Of a stretch of DNA of 64,000 bases, positions 26,926-36,786 are shown piece by piece. Position 1 is the stretch's first letter. Every line of letters begins with the position of its first letter. The DNA comes from Pseudomonas azadiae (GTDB lineage Bacteria; Pseudomonadota; Gammaproteobacteria; Pseudomonadales; Pseudomonadaceae). Below the pieces are notes generated by a model. The model was not told the origin of the DNA. It saw nothing but the letters and a program-made list of their open reading frames with translations, and did no database searches. Both the position numbers and the translations under genes were made by a program. The stretch spans positions 62,001-126,000 of the forward strand of contig NZ_JAHSTY010000003.1 of NCBI RefSeq assembly GCF_019145355.1, read 5' to 3'.

Positions 26926-27016
26926 ATGTGGGAGCTGGCTTGCCTGCGATGGCGGTGGGTCAGCTGTATATCAGTCGGCTGTCGCACCGCTATCGCAGGC
27001 AAGCCAGCTCCCACAT
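26926..27016. repeat. REP pair (GTGGGAGCTGGCTTGCCTGCGATGGC type)
   Basis: Inverted arms of about 35 bases in the 3' flanks of the convergent ABC ATPase and ybaK genes. The same family recurs at 40377, 44809 and 50684, and as a degenerate copy at 36631. Confidence 0.9.
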
Positions 27017-27045
27017 TGGAACTTCTTTGGCTTCGAAGGTGGGGT

Positions 27046-27516
27046 TCACGCCCGGCCAATCGGTGCGAACTTGGCCTGGGTATGCTCCGCCAGCACCGCC
27101 GCCGGCAATTCCACTTCCAACCCCCTCCTCCCCGCACTCACAAAAATCGTCGCAAACGGCTGCGCCGTCACATCGATGAACGTGCGCAAGCGCTTCTTCT
27201 GCCCCAGCGGGCTGATGCCGCCCAGCAGGTAGCCGGTCGAGCGCTGCGCCGCTGCCGGGTCGGCCATCTCGACTTTTTTCACCCCGGCGGCCTGTGCCAG
27301 AGCCTTCAGGTCCAGACTTCCGACGACCGGCACCACCGCCACCAACAATTCGCCTTTTTCACTGCTGGCCAGCAGGGTCTTGAACACCTGTGCCGGGTCA
27401 AGGCTCAATTTTTCTGCGGCCTCCAGCCCGTACGACGCTGCCTTCGGGTCATGTTCGTAACTGTGGATACGATGTTCGGCGCGAACTTTTTTCAACAGGT
27501 CCAATGCAGGGGTCAT
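27046..27516 (-). CDS. ybaK: Cys-tRNA(Pro)/Cys-tRNA(Cys) deacylase YbaK
   Basis: A 156-residue YbaK/EbsC-family protein started at [16 protein letters not shown]; the frame is open 33 codons upstream without homology. The conserved Lys (VFKTLLAS) and the [12 protein letters not shown] loop are present. YbaK hydrolyses mischarged Cys-tRNA(Pro) in trans to prolyl-tRNA synthetase. It is divergent from glpF. Confidence 0.92.
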   Translation of the reverse strand: MTPALDLLKKVRAEHRIHSYEHDPKAASYGLEAAEKLSLDPAQVFKTLLASSEKGELLVAVVPVVGSLDLKALAQAAGVKKVEMADPAAAQRSTGYLLGGISPLGQKKRLRTFIDVTAQPFATIFVSAGRRGLEVELPAAVLAEHTQAKFAPIGRA

Positions 27517-27842
27517 GACGTCTCCGGAGGTGGAAAACAGATGGGCAATTCTAGGCCAAGCCCACGTAAAACGCTCTAGTTCGCCTACTTTCAAGGTGCC
27601 CGCGCAGTATGACAAGCGTGATCATTCACCAGACCAATAGTTGGAAAGTGACCGACAGTTCACTTTCGACCTTTGACAGCCGTCATTCTTGTCTATATTT
27701 TTTCGTTTCCGAATACTGTAGGAATAGACTGCAGCGTTCCAGCAGTAAGCCGTGTCCGGGATGGGGATCCTTGCCACGGTGAAAATCGCGCAACAGCCCG
27801 TTGAGGCCGTGCGCCAGACAAGAACAACAACTGAGGTTTTCC
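27517..27842. promoter_or_regulatory. Divergent promoter region ybaK / glpF
   Basis: A 326-base gap. The AT-rich element around 27690-27735 (TTTTTTCGTTTCCGAATA) contains TTCG-N4-CGAA, which could be a GlpR-type site, about 130 bases before glpF. The long leader before glpF shows no further clear signal. An 82-codon minus-strand frame here is not convincing. Confidence 0.4.
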
Positions 27843-28700
27843 ATGACAACTGCTCTTCAACAGCCTTCACTTTCGAGCCAATGCATGGCCGAGTTCCTGG
27901 GGACTGCGCTTCTGATCTTCTTCGGCACGGGTTGCGTCGCTGCGCTCAAGGTCGCGGGCGCCAGCTTTGGCTTGTGGGAGATCAGTATCATCTGGGGCAT
28001 TGGCGTCAGCATGGCGATCTACCTGAGCGCCGGCATTTCCGGGGCTCACCTCAACCCGGCCGTCAGCATCGCCCTGTGTCTTTTCGCCGACTTCGACAAG
28101 CGAAAACTGCCCTTCTATATCCTCGCCCAGATCGCCGGCGCTTTTTGCTCGGCCGCGCTGGTCTATACGCTCTACAGCAATCTTTTTTTCGATTACGAAC
28201 AAACCCACCATATGGTGCGCGGCTCCCAGGCCAGCCTGGAGCTGGCGTCGGTGTTCTCCACCTACCCCCATGCGCTGCTGAGTACTGCCCAGGCGTTCCT
28301 GGTGGAAATGGTCATCACCGCAATCCTGATGGGCGTGATCATGGCCCTTACCGATGACAACAACGGCCTGCCACGCGGCCCGCTGGCCCCGCTGCTGATC
28401 GGTCTGCTGATCGCAGTGATCGGCAGCGCCATGGGCCCGCTGACCGGCTTTGCGATGAACCCGGCGCGGGATTTCGGCCCCAAGCTGATGACCTTTTTCG
28501 CGGGTTGGGGTGAAATGGCCTTTACCGGTGGTCGCGATATTCCTTACTTCCTAGTACCGATTTTCGCGCCGATCGTCGGCGCATGCCTGGGTGCTGCGGC
28601 CTATCGCGGGTTGATTGCCCGCCATCTGCCGAGCGCCGCACCTGCTATAGCTGAAGAAACACCTGACACGGCTGTCAACGGCAAGACGCGTATTTCCTGA
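27843..28700 (+). CDS. glpF: Glycerol facilitator (aquaglyceroporin)
   Basis: A 285-residue integral membrane protein started at MTTALQQPSLSSQ. Six hydrophobic helices are visible, with the two pore half-helices marked by HLNPAVS (near residue 70) and AMNPARDFGP (near residue 205). It admits glycerol by facilitated diffusion. It heads the glpF-glpK-glpR cluster; glpK follows after 77 bases and traps glycerol as glycerol-3-phosphate. Confidence 0.96.
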   Translation: MTTALQQPSLSSQCMAEFLGTALLIFFGTGCVAALKVAGASFGLWEISIIWGIGVSMAIYLSAGISGAHLNPAVSIALCLFADFDKRKLPFYILAQIAGAFCSAALVYTLYSNLFFDYEQTHHMVRGSQASLELASVFSTYPHALLSTAQAFLVEMVITAILMGVIMALTDDNNGLPRGPLAPLLIGLLIAVIGSAMGPLTGFAMNPARDFGPKLMTFFAGWGEMAFTGGRDIPYFLVPIFAPIVGACLGAAAYRGLIARHLPSAAPAIAEETPDTAVNGKTRIS

Positions 28701-28741
28701 AAACGCCAGCCTGGTCCCCTGCCCTTCCCGGCCCAGGCTGA

Positions 28742-30283
<1,542 letters not shown>

Positions 30284-30379
30284 GCCAGGCGTCGCAACCC
30301 ATATGGGGTTGTAACTGGCAGGGAGCGGATTCCTGCGTCATCATGGGCCACTTTTGTATGGCAGCCCAAAGGACGCCCC

Positions 30380-31135
30380 ATGAATCTGCCTCCCCGCCAA
30401 CAACAAATCCTCGAGCTGGTCCGTGAACGCGGCTATGTCAGTATCGAGGAAATGGCGCAGCTGTTCGTTGTCACCCCGCAAACCATCCGCCGCGATATCA
30501 ACCAGCTGGCGGACGCCAATCTGCTGCGCCGCTACCACGGCGGCGCAGCCTATGACTCCAGTGTCGAAAACACCGCGTACGCCATGCGTGCCGACCAGAT
30601 GCGCGATGAGAAACAGCGCATTGGCGAAGCCATCGCCGCGCAGATCCCCGATCACGCCTCCCTGTTCATCAATATCGGCACCACCACCGAATCCATCGCC
30701 CGTGCGTTGCTCAACCACAACCACTTGAAAATCATCACCAACAACCTCAACGTGGCCACCATGCTCAGCGCCAAGGACGACTTCGACGTGCTGCTCACGG
30801 GCGGTAATGTGCGACGCGACGGCGGTGTGGTGGGCCAGGCGAGTGTCGACTTCATCAACCAGTTCAAGGTCGACTTTGCCCTGGTAGGTATCAGCGGCAT
30901 CGACGAAGACGGCAGCCTGCTGGATTTTGACTACCAGGAAGTGCGCGTTTCCCAAGCGATCATCGCCAATGCGCGCAAGGTGATCCTGGCGGCGGACTCC
31001 AGCAAATTCGGGCGCAATGCCATGATTCGCCTGGGGCCGATCAGCCTGGTGGACTGCCTGGTGACCGATCAGCAGCCCGTGCCGGCGTTGGTGCAGTTGT
31101 TGAGTGAGCATAAGGTTCGGTTGGAAGTCGTCTAG
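30380..31135 (+). CDS. glpR: Glycerol-3-phosphate regulon repressor (DeoR family)
   Basis: A 251-residue DeoR-family regulator. The N-terminal HTH lies in residues about 18-45 ([21 protein letters not shown]), followed by the RRYHGGA segment. The C-terminal sugar-phosphate-sensor domain has the [14 protein letters not shown] and [11 protein letters not shown] segments. It is expected to repress glpF, glpK and glpD in the absence of glycerol-3-phosphate. Order and length match GlpR of P. aeruginosa and P. putida. Confidence 0.94.
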   Translation: MNLPPRQQQILELVRERGYVSIEEMAQLFVVTPQTIRRDINQLADANLLRRYHGGAAYDSSVENTAYAMRADQMRDEKQRIGEAIAAQIPDHASLFINIGTTTESIARALLNHNHLKIITNNLNVATMLSAKDDFDVLLTGGNVRRDGGVVGQASVDFINQFKVDFALVGISGIDEDGSLLDFDYQEVRVSQAIIANARKVILAADSSKFGRNAMIRLGPISLVDCLVTDQQPVPALVQLLSEHKVRLEVV

Positions 31136-31144
31136 CGTCTACAC

Positions 31145-31238
31145 CGCCGCCATCGCGGGCAAGCCCGCTCCCACATTTGATCGAGTTCCGGCATGGGAAT
31201 GCGGCCAACTGTGGGAGCGGGCTTGCCCGCGATGGCGA
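31145..31238. repeat. REP pair (GGGAGCGGGCTTGCCCGCGATGGC type), tail-to-tail
   Basis: Arms CGCCATCGCGGGCAAGCC and GGCTTGCCCGCGATGGCG enclose about 45 bases. The orientation is opposite to that of most other pairs in the window. It lies between glpR and glpD. Confidence 0.88.
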
Positions 31239-31372
31239 TTATCCGGTACCCATTTTCTCGAGCCTGACCGTGGCTCATGTTCACAAATTTTCCTTTCCCC
31301 CTCCTTCGATGAGTTTTTTCAATCGAAGTCGGCTGGCTGTGCCCGCGTTTATCAGCTACCATTTTCGCAAAT

Positions 31373-31386
31373 GAACATTAATGTTC
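31373..31386. promoter_or_regulatory. GlpR-type operator palindrome upstream of glpD
   Basis: GAACATTAATGTTC is a perfect 14-bp palindrome, 35 bases before glpD. It extends into AATGTTCGAA, which fits the known E. coli GlpR half-site WATKYTCGWW. A GlpR role is inferred from the neighbouring repressor gene. Confidence 0.6.
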
Positions 31387-31420
31387 GAATTCCAATACGA
31401 AAAGATCGAGAGGCCAGCCG

Positions 31421-32959
31421 ATGAACCCTTCTACCTTGCCTGCTCCACCGCTTGCCGAAGTCTATGACGTTGCCGTAATTGGTGGCGGGATCAACGGCGT
31501 CGGCATTGCGGCAGACGCAGCCGGGCGCGGTTTGTCGGTATTCCTTTGCGAAAAGGACGACCTGGCCAGCCACACCTCCTCCGCCAGCAGCAAGCTGATC
31601 CACGGCGGCCTGCGTTACCTTGAACATTACGAATTCCGCCTGGTGCGCGAAGCGCTGGCCGAACGCGAAGTGCTGCTGGCCAAGGCGCCGCATATCGTCA
31701 AGCAGATGCGCTTCGTCTTGCCGCACCGCCCGCACCTGCGTCCAGCCTGGATGATCCGCGCCGGCCTGTTTCTGTACGACAACCTGGGCAAGCGCGAAAA
31801 GCTGGCCGGTTCGAAAAGCCTCAAGTTCGGCCCGGACAGCCCGCTCAAAAGCGAAATCACCAAAGGCTTCGAATACTCGGACTGCTGGGTCGATGACGCC
31901 CGCCTCGTCGTGTTGAACGCGATGGCCGCCCGCGAAAAAGGCGCACACATCCATACCCAGACCCGTTGCGTCAGTGCCCAGCGCAGCAACGGCCTGTGGG
32001 AAATGAACATGGAACGCGCCGACGGCAGCCTGTTTTCGATCCGCGCCCGTGCGCTGGTGAACGCCGCAGGCCCTTGGGTTGCCAAGTTCATCAAGGACGA
32101 CCTGAAGCTGGACTCGCCCTACGGCATCCGCCTGATTCAGGGCAGTCACCTCATCGTGCCGAAACTCTACGAAGGTGCGCATGCGCATATCCTGCAGAAC
32201 GAGGACCAGCGCATCGTCTTCACCATTCCGTACCTGAACCACCTGACCATCATCGGCACCACCGATCGGGAATACACCGGCGACCCGGCTGCAGTCGCGA
32301 TCACCGAGGGCGAAACCGACTACATGCTCAAAGTGGTCAATGCGCACTTCAAGAAGCAAGTGAGTCGCGACGACATCGTCCACACCTACTCCGGTGTGCG
32401 CCCGCTGTGCAATGACGAGTCGGACAACCCGTCGGCCATCACCCGCGACTACACCCTGGCGCTGTCCGGCGGCACGGGCGAGGCGCCGATCCTGTCGGTG
32501 TTCGGCGGCAAGTTGACCACGTACCGCAAGCTTGCCGAATCGGCCATGGCGCAACTGGCGCCGTACTTCACCCAGATGCGCCCGAGCTGGACCGCCAAAG
32601 CCAGCCTGCCTGGCGGCGAGGACATGACTACGCCAGAAGCCCTGGCCGAAGCCATTCGCAGCAAATTCGACTGGGTGCCAAGTGAGATCGCCCGCCGTTG
32701 GTCCACCACCTACGGCAGCCGCACATGGCGCTTGCTCGAAGGCGTGCAATCGCTGGCCGACTTGGGCGAGCACCTGGGTGGCGGCCTGTACACCCGCGAG
32801 GTCGACTACCTGTGCGCCGAAGAGTGGGTGACCCAAGCTCAGGATGTGCTGTGGCGCCGGACCAAGCTCGGCCTGTTCACCACTGCGCAAGAACAGGAAA
32901 ACGTGCAACGTTACCTGTCCAAGGTGGAGCAAAACCGCAGCAAGACCCAAGCTGCCTGA
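31421..32959 (+). CDS. glpD: Aerobic glycerol-3-phosphate dehydrogenase
   Basis: A 512-residue FAD enzyme. The dinucleotide-binding motif GGGINGVGIAADAAGRGL is near residue 20, followed by SSASSKLIHGGLRYLE, and LSGGTGEAPILSVFGGKLTTYR in two parts near residue 350. It oxidises glycerol-3-phosphate to dihydroxyacetone phosphate at the inner membrane and passes electrons to quinone. It completes the glp catabolic set. Confidence 0.97.
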   Translation: MNPSTLPAPPLAEVYDVAVIGGGINGVGIAADAAGRGLSVFLCEKDDLASHTSSASSKLIHGGLRYLEHYEFRLVREALAEREVLLAKAPHIVKQMRFVLPHRPHLRPAWMIRAGLFLYDNLGKREKLAGSKSLKFGPDSPLKSEITKGFEYSDCWVDDARLVVLNAMAAREKGAHIHTQTRCVSAQRSNGLWEMNMERADGSLFSIRARALVNAAGPWVAKFIKDDLKLDSPYGIRLIQGSHLIVPKLYEGAHAHILQNEDQRIVFTIPYLNHLTIIGTTDREYTGDPAAVAITEGETDYMLKVVNAHFKKQVSRDDIVHTYSGVRPLCNDESDNPSAITRDYTLALSGGTGEAPILSVFGGKLTTYRKLAESAMAQLAPYFTQMRPSWTAKASLPGGEDMTTPEALAEAIRSKFDWVPSEIARRWSTTYGSRTWRLLEGVQSLADLGEHLGGGLYTREVDYLCAEEWVTQAQDVLWRRTKLGLFTTAQEQENVQRYLSKVEQNRSKTQAA

Positions 32960-32972
32960 CACACCCGTAATC

Positions 32973-33074
32973 CTGTAGGAGCGAGCTTGCTCGCGAAAAA
33001 TCTCAGAACGCCGCGTTTATTCAGCATGAACGCGGCGTTTTTGCGTTTTTCGCGAGCAAGCTCGCTCCTACAGG
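32973..33074. repeat. REP pair (TGTAGGAGCGAGCTTGCTCGCG type) enclosing the glpD terminator
   Basis: Arms CTGTAGGAGCGAGCTTGC and GCAAGCTCGCTCCTACAG of about 27 bases. Between them is a separate GC hairpin with T-runs (33007-33050). Confidence 0.9.
33007..33050 (+). terminator. Terminator of glpD inside a REP pair
   Basis: AACGCCGCG and CGCGGCGTT arms followed by TTTGCGTTTTT; it forms the loop region of the surrounding REP. Confidence 0.85.
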
Positions 33075-33078
33075 CCCA

Positions 33079-33092
33079 TTCGGTTTTCCGAA
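33079..33092. promoter_or_regulatory. AauR-type box 1
   Basis: TTCGGTTTTCCGAA exactly fits the known AauR operator pattern TTCGG-N4-CCGAA of acidic amino acid regulons in P. putida. It is centred about 120 bases before the -24/-12 promoter. Confidence 0.82.
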
Positions 33093-33109
33093 CGCCACAC
33101 GAGAGCCTA

Positions 33110-33123
33110 TTCGGTTTGCCGGA
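33110..33123. promoter_or_regulatory. AauR-type box 2 (one mismatch)
   Basis: TTCGGTTTGCCGGA, centred 31 bases from box 1, on the same face of the helix; one base differs from TTCGG-N4-CCGAA. Confidence 0.75.
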
Positions 33124-33199
33124 CCCAAGGCTTAAAAACAATTCGTCATATAAACTTAATCCTCAAATAAATCATGCAGTTAATCTTTTACTGCTGGTA

Positions 33200-33215
33200 T
33201 GGCACGACTCATGCT
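33200..33215 (+). promoter_or_regulatory. Sigma-54 promoter of the aat operon
   Basis: TGGCACGACTCATGCT has the invariant GG (33201-33202) and GC (33213-33214) ten bases apart and the TGGCACG core. It lies 113 bases before aatJ, downstream of two AauR-type boxes; AauR (38685) is a sigma-54 activator. Confidence 0.82.
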
Positions 33216-33327
33216 CTACACTCTGGGACGATTGCCTGGGACGCCTCAGGAGCCGTCACGGGCATTCGCTGTACAAGAGAGCCGTTTAGCTGGCTTCATA
33301 AAAAAAACAAATGTCGAGGAAGTATTG

Positions 33328-34254
33328 ATGCGCATCGTTCCCCATATTCTGGGCGCAGCTATCGCTGCCGCTCTGATCAGCACTCCAGTGTTCGCCGCTG
33401 AACTCACCGGCACCCTGAAGAAGATCAACGACTCCGGCACCATCACTCTCGCTCACCGCGACAGCTCCATTCCGTTTTCCTACATCGCGGATGGTACGGG
33501 CAAACCCGTGGGCTACTCCCATGACATTCAGCTGGCTGTCGTCGAAGCCCTGAAAAAAGACCTGAACAAACCCGACCTGAAGACCAAGTACAACCTGGTA
33601 ACCTCGCAAACCCGTATTCCGCTGATCCAGAACGGCACCGCGGACCTCGAGTGCGGCTCCACCACCAACAACGCCGAACGCGCCCAGCAAGTCGACTTCA
33701 CCACCAATATCTTCGAAATCGGCACCCGTCTGCTGGTCAAGAAAGACAAGGAAGGCAAGCCGTCATACGCCGACTTCGCCGACCTGAAAGGCAAGAACGT
33801 CGTGACCACCGCCGGCACTACGTCCGAGCGCATCCTCAAGGCGATGAACGCCGACAAGCAGATGGGCATGAACGTCATCTCCGCCAAGGACCACGGCGAA
33901 TCCTTCCAGATGCTCGAAAGCGGCCGCGCCGTCGCCTTCATGATGGACGACGCCCTGCTCGCCGGTGAAGAAGCCAAGGCCAAGAAGCCGGACGATTGGG
34001 TTATCACCGGTACGCCACAGTCCTTCGAAGCCTACGCCTGCATGGTTCGCAAAGGCGACCCGGACTTCAAGAAAGCCGTGGATAACGCCATCGTCGGCCT
34101 GTACAAGTCCGGCGAGATCAACAAGATCTACGCCAAATGGTTCGAAAGCCCGATCCCGCCAAAAGGCCTGAACCTGAACTTCCCGATGAGCGAGAAGGTG
34201 AAGGAGCTGATCGCCAACCCAAGCGACAAACCAGCGCCTGACGTAAAAATCTGA
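33328..34254 (+). CDS. aatJ: Glutamate/aspartate ABC transporter, periplasmic binding protein
   Basis: A 308-residue protein started at MRIVPHILGAAIAAALIS; an open frame of 43 codons upstream overlaps the promoter and is rejected. The signal peptide is cleaved after PVFAA. The mature part is a type-3 solute-binding protein with PFSYIADGTGKPVGYSHD and the ligand segment NGTADLECGSTTNN, as in GltI/AatJ proteins for glutamate and aspartate. It heads the aatJ-Q-M-P operon. Confidence 0.93.
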   Translation: MRIVPHILGAAIAAALISTPVFAAELTGTLKKINDSGTITLAHRDSSIPFSYIADGTGKPVGYSHDIQLAVVEALKKDLNKPDLKTKYNLVTSQTRIPLIQNGTADLECGSTTNNAERAQQVDFTTNIFEIGTRLLVKKDKEGKPSYADFADLKGKNVVTTAGTTSERILKAMNADKQMGMNVISAKDHGESFQMLESGRAVAFMMDDALLAGEEAKAKKPDDWVITGTPQSFEAYACMVRKGDPDFKKAVDNAIVGLYKSGEINKIYAKWFESPIPPKGLNLNFPMSEKVKELIANPSDKPAPDVKI

Positions 34255-34272
34255 TACCTGACTAAGCTTATC

Positions 34273-34300
34273 GCCTGAGGGAGCCCACCTTCCCTCAGGC
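34273..34300 (+). terminator. Intra-operon hairpin after aatJ
   Basis: GCCTGAGGGA-GCCCACCT-TCCCTCAGGC, a perfect ten-base-pair stem without a good T-run. Such hairpins commonly stabilise or attenuate the binding-protein mRNA relative to permease genes. Confidence 0.65.
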
Positions 34301-34447
34301 GTCTGTTACTACCTGCTGGTTTTACTTTGGAACACTCGACCTGGCGGTTTTCGAGCCGATCGCGTGTGCCTGGCGTTCATCGTTGGGCGGGAATGGATTT
34401 TCCCCAAGCGGGTGCTTGTACATCGATCGATTTCGGGGGAGACCCTA

Positions 34448-35194
34448 ATGAATTACAACTGGGACTGGGGCGTATTCTTCAAGTCCACGGGCGTTGGCAG
34501 CGAGACGTATCTCGACTGGTACATCGCCGGTTTGGGCTGGACTATCGCCATCGCTGTCGTGGCATGGATCATCGCCTTGCTGCTGGGGTCCATCCTGGGC
34601 GTCATGCGCACGGTGCCGAACCGCCTCGTGGCGGGCATCGCGACCTGCTACGTTGAACTGTTTCGTAACGTGCCGCTGCTGGTTCAGCTGTTCATCTGGT
34701 ACTTCCTGATACCCGACCTGCTGCCACAAGGCCTGCAGGACTGGTATAAACAGGACCTGAACCCGACGACGTCCGCCTACCTGAGCGTGGTCGTGTGCCT
34801 GGGCCTCTTCACCGCCGCCCGTGTGTGCGAGCAAGTGCGCACCGGCATCCAGGCGCTGCCAACCGGCCAGGAAGCCGCCGCGCGCGCCATGGGCTTCAAG
34901 CTGCCGCAGATCTACTGGAATGTGCTGCTGCCCCAGGCGTACCGGATCATCATTCCGCCGCTTACCTCGGAATTCCTCAACGTCTTCAAGAACTCCTCCG
35001 TGGCGTCCTTGATCGGCCTGATGGAACTGCTGGCGCAAACCAAGCAGACCGCCGAGTTCTCGGCCAACCTGTTCGAGGCCTTCACCCTGGCCACGCTGAT
35101 CTACTTCACCCTGAACATGAGCCTGATGCTGCTGATGCGCATGGTCGAGAAGAAAGTCGCGGTGCCCGGCCTGATTTCCCTGGGGGGTAAATAA
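34448..35194 (+). CDS. aatQ: Glutamate/aspartate ABC transporter permease (GltJ-type)
   Basis: A 248-residue inner-membrane permease started at [18 protein letters not shown]. It has five hydrophobic segments and the EAA loop [21 protein letters not shown], which contacts the ATPase. The start was chosen over an ATG-free frame extension back to 34364, because a ribosome-binding site (GGGGAGA) precedes 34448. The stop overlaps the next start by one base (TAATG). Confidence 0.92.
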   Translation: MNYNWDWGVFFKSTGVGSETYLDWYIAGLGWTIAIAVVAWIIALLLGSILGVMRTVPNRLVAGIATCYVELFRNVPLLVQLFIWYFLIPDLLPQGLQDWYKQDLNPTTSAYLSVVVCLGLFTAARVCEQVRTGIQALPTGQEAAARAMGFKLPQIYWNVLLPQAYRIIIPPLTSEFLNVFKNSSVASLIGLMELLAQTKQTAEFSANLFEAFTLATLIYFTLNMSLMLLMRMVEKKVAVPGLISLGGK

Positions 35195-35865
35195 TGGAAT
35201 TCGATTTCAGCGGCATCATCCCCGCCATCCCGGGCCTGTGGAACGGCATGGTCATGACCCTGCAGTTGATGGTCATGGGCGTGGTCGGCGGCATCATCCT
35301 GGGTACGATTCTCGCCCTGATGCGCCTGTCGTCCAGCAAATTGCTGTCACGCGTGGCCGGCGCCTATGTGAACTATTTCCGCTCGATCCCGCTGCTGCTG
35401 GTGATCACCTGGTTCTACCTGGCGGTACCGTTCGTGCTGCGCTGGATCACAGGCGAAGACACCCCGATCGGTGCGTTCACCTCCTGCGTCGTGGCGTTCA
35501 TGATGTTCGAAGCCGCGTACTTCTGCGAAATCGTGCGGGCCGGCGTGCAGTCCATTCCCAAGGGCCAGATGGCGGCGGCACAGGCCATGGGCATGACCTA
35601 TGGCCAGACCATGCGCCTGATCATCCTGCCCCAGGCGTTCCGCAAGATGACACCGTTGCTGCTGCAACAGTCGATCATCCTGTTTCAGGACACCTCGCTG
35701 GTCTACACCGTGGGCCTGGTGGATTTCCTCAACTCCGCCCGCTCCAACGGCGACATCATCGGCCGCTCCAACGAGTTCCTGATCTTCGCCGGTGTCGTCT
35801 ACTTCATCATCAGCTTTTCCGCCTCGCTGCTGGTCAAGCGTCTGCAAAAAAGGTTTGCCGTATGA
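35194..35865 (+). CDS. aatM: Glutamate/aspartate ABC transporter permease (GltK-type)
   Basis: A 223-residue permease with the same fold as its neighbour: the N-terminal [20 protein letters not shown] helix, the [19 protein letters not shown] segment and the EAA loop [20 protein letters not shown]. The two permeases form the heterodimeric channel. The gene overlaps the ATPase start by four bases. Confidence 0.92.
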   Translation: MEFDFSGIIPAIPGLWNGMVMTLQLMVMGVVGGIILGTILALMRLSSSKLLSRVAGAYVNYFRSIPLLLVITWFYLAVPFVLRWITGEDTPIGAFTSCVVAFMMFEAAYFCEIVRAGVQSIPKGQMAAAQAMGMTYGQTMRLIILPQAFRKMTPLLLQQSIILFQDTSLVYTVGLVDFLNSARSNGDIIGRSNEFLIFAGVVYFIISFSASLLVKRLQKRFAV

Positions 35866-36596
35866 TCTCTATCAAGAACATCAACAAGTGGTATGGCGAC
35901 TTCCAGGTGCTGACCGATTGCAGCACCGAGGTTAAAAAAGGCGAAGTGATCGTGGTGTGCGGGCCGTCCGGTTCGGGCAAATCCACCCTGATCAAGTGCG
36001 TCAACGCGCTGGAACCGTTCCAGAAGGGCGACGTTATCGTGGACGGCACCTCGATTGCCGACCCGAAGACCAACCTGCCAAAGTTACGCTCACGCGTGGG
36101 CATGGTGTTCCAGCACTTCGAACTGTTCCCACACCTGACCATCACCGAAAACCTGACCATCGCGCAGATCAAGGTGCTTGGCCGCAGCAAGGAAGAAGCC
36201 ACCAAGAAAGGCCTGCAATTGCTCGAGCGCGTGGGCCTGTCGGCGCACGCCCACAAGCACCCGGGCCAACTCTCCGGCGGCCAGCAACAGCGTGTGGCAA
36301 TCGCCCGCGCCCTGGCCATGGACCCGATCGTCATGCTGTTCGACGAACCGACGTCAGCGCTGGACCCGGAAATGGTCAACGAAGTACTGGACGTGATGGT
36401 GCAGCTGGCCCAGGAAGGCATGACCATGATGTGCGTGACCCACGAAATGGGCTTTGCCCGCAAAGTGGCCGACCGGGTGATCTTCATGGACGCCGGCAAG
36501 ATCATCGAAGACTGCCCGAAAGAAGAGTTCTTCGGCGACATCAGCGCCCGCTCCGAACGCGCGCAGCACTTCCTTGAGAAAATCCTGCAGCACTAA
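35862..36596 (+). CDS. aatP: Glutamate/aspartate ABC transporter ATPase
   Basis: A 244-residue ATPase started at [19 protein letters not shown] (ATGA overlap with aatM). Walker [15 protein letters not shown]-loop [11 protein letters not shown], signature [14 protein letters not shown], Walker [14 protein letters not shown] and H-loop VTHEMGFA are all intact. It powers uptake through AatQM. It ends 190 bases before the sensor kinase gene. Confidence 0.95.
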   Translation: MISIKNINKWYGDFQVLTDCSTEVKKGEVIVVCGPSGSGKSTLIKCVNALEPFQKGDVIVDGTSIADPKTNLPKLRSRVGMVFQHFELFPHLTITENLTIAQIKVLGRSKEEATKKGLQLLERVGLSAHAHKHPGQLSGGQQQRVAIARALAMDPIVMLFDEPTSALDPEMVNEVLDVMVQLAQEGMTMMCVTHEMGFARKVADRVIFMDAGKIIEDCPKEEFFGDISARSERAQHFLEKILQH

Positions 36597-36630
36597 AAGC
36601 AACACCGTTTGCCCTGCAGAAACGCGATTT

Positions 36631-36736
36631 GTGTGAGAGCTGGCTTATGTGGGAGCTGGCTGCCTGCGATAGCATCGCCTCGGTGCAATTTTGAAACCGA
36701 GGCGCCTGCATCGCGGGCAAGCCCGGCTCCCACACA
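36631..36736. repeat. Degenerate REP pair with duplicated left arm
   Basis: Left side GTGTGAGAGCTGGCTTAT then GTGGGAGCTGGCTGCC; right arm GGCAAGCCCGGCTCCCAC. It lies between aatP and aauS. Confidence 0.78.
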
Positions 36737-36786
36737 AGCCCGATCTCTGCGCGGCTGACAGCGGTAGCTGACCCAAGGCATCTGTG

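Noticed and set aside
26926..27016. Repeated palindromes as a CRISPR array
   Set aside because: The units are single inverted pairs scattered in 3' flanks, not regularly spaced direct repeats; they are REP elements.
33199..33327. 43-codon N-terminal extension of aatJ
   Set aside because: It begins within the sigma-54 promoter element, upstream of the expected transcription start; the signal peptide begins at 33328.
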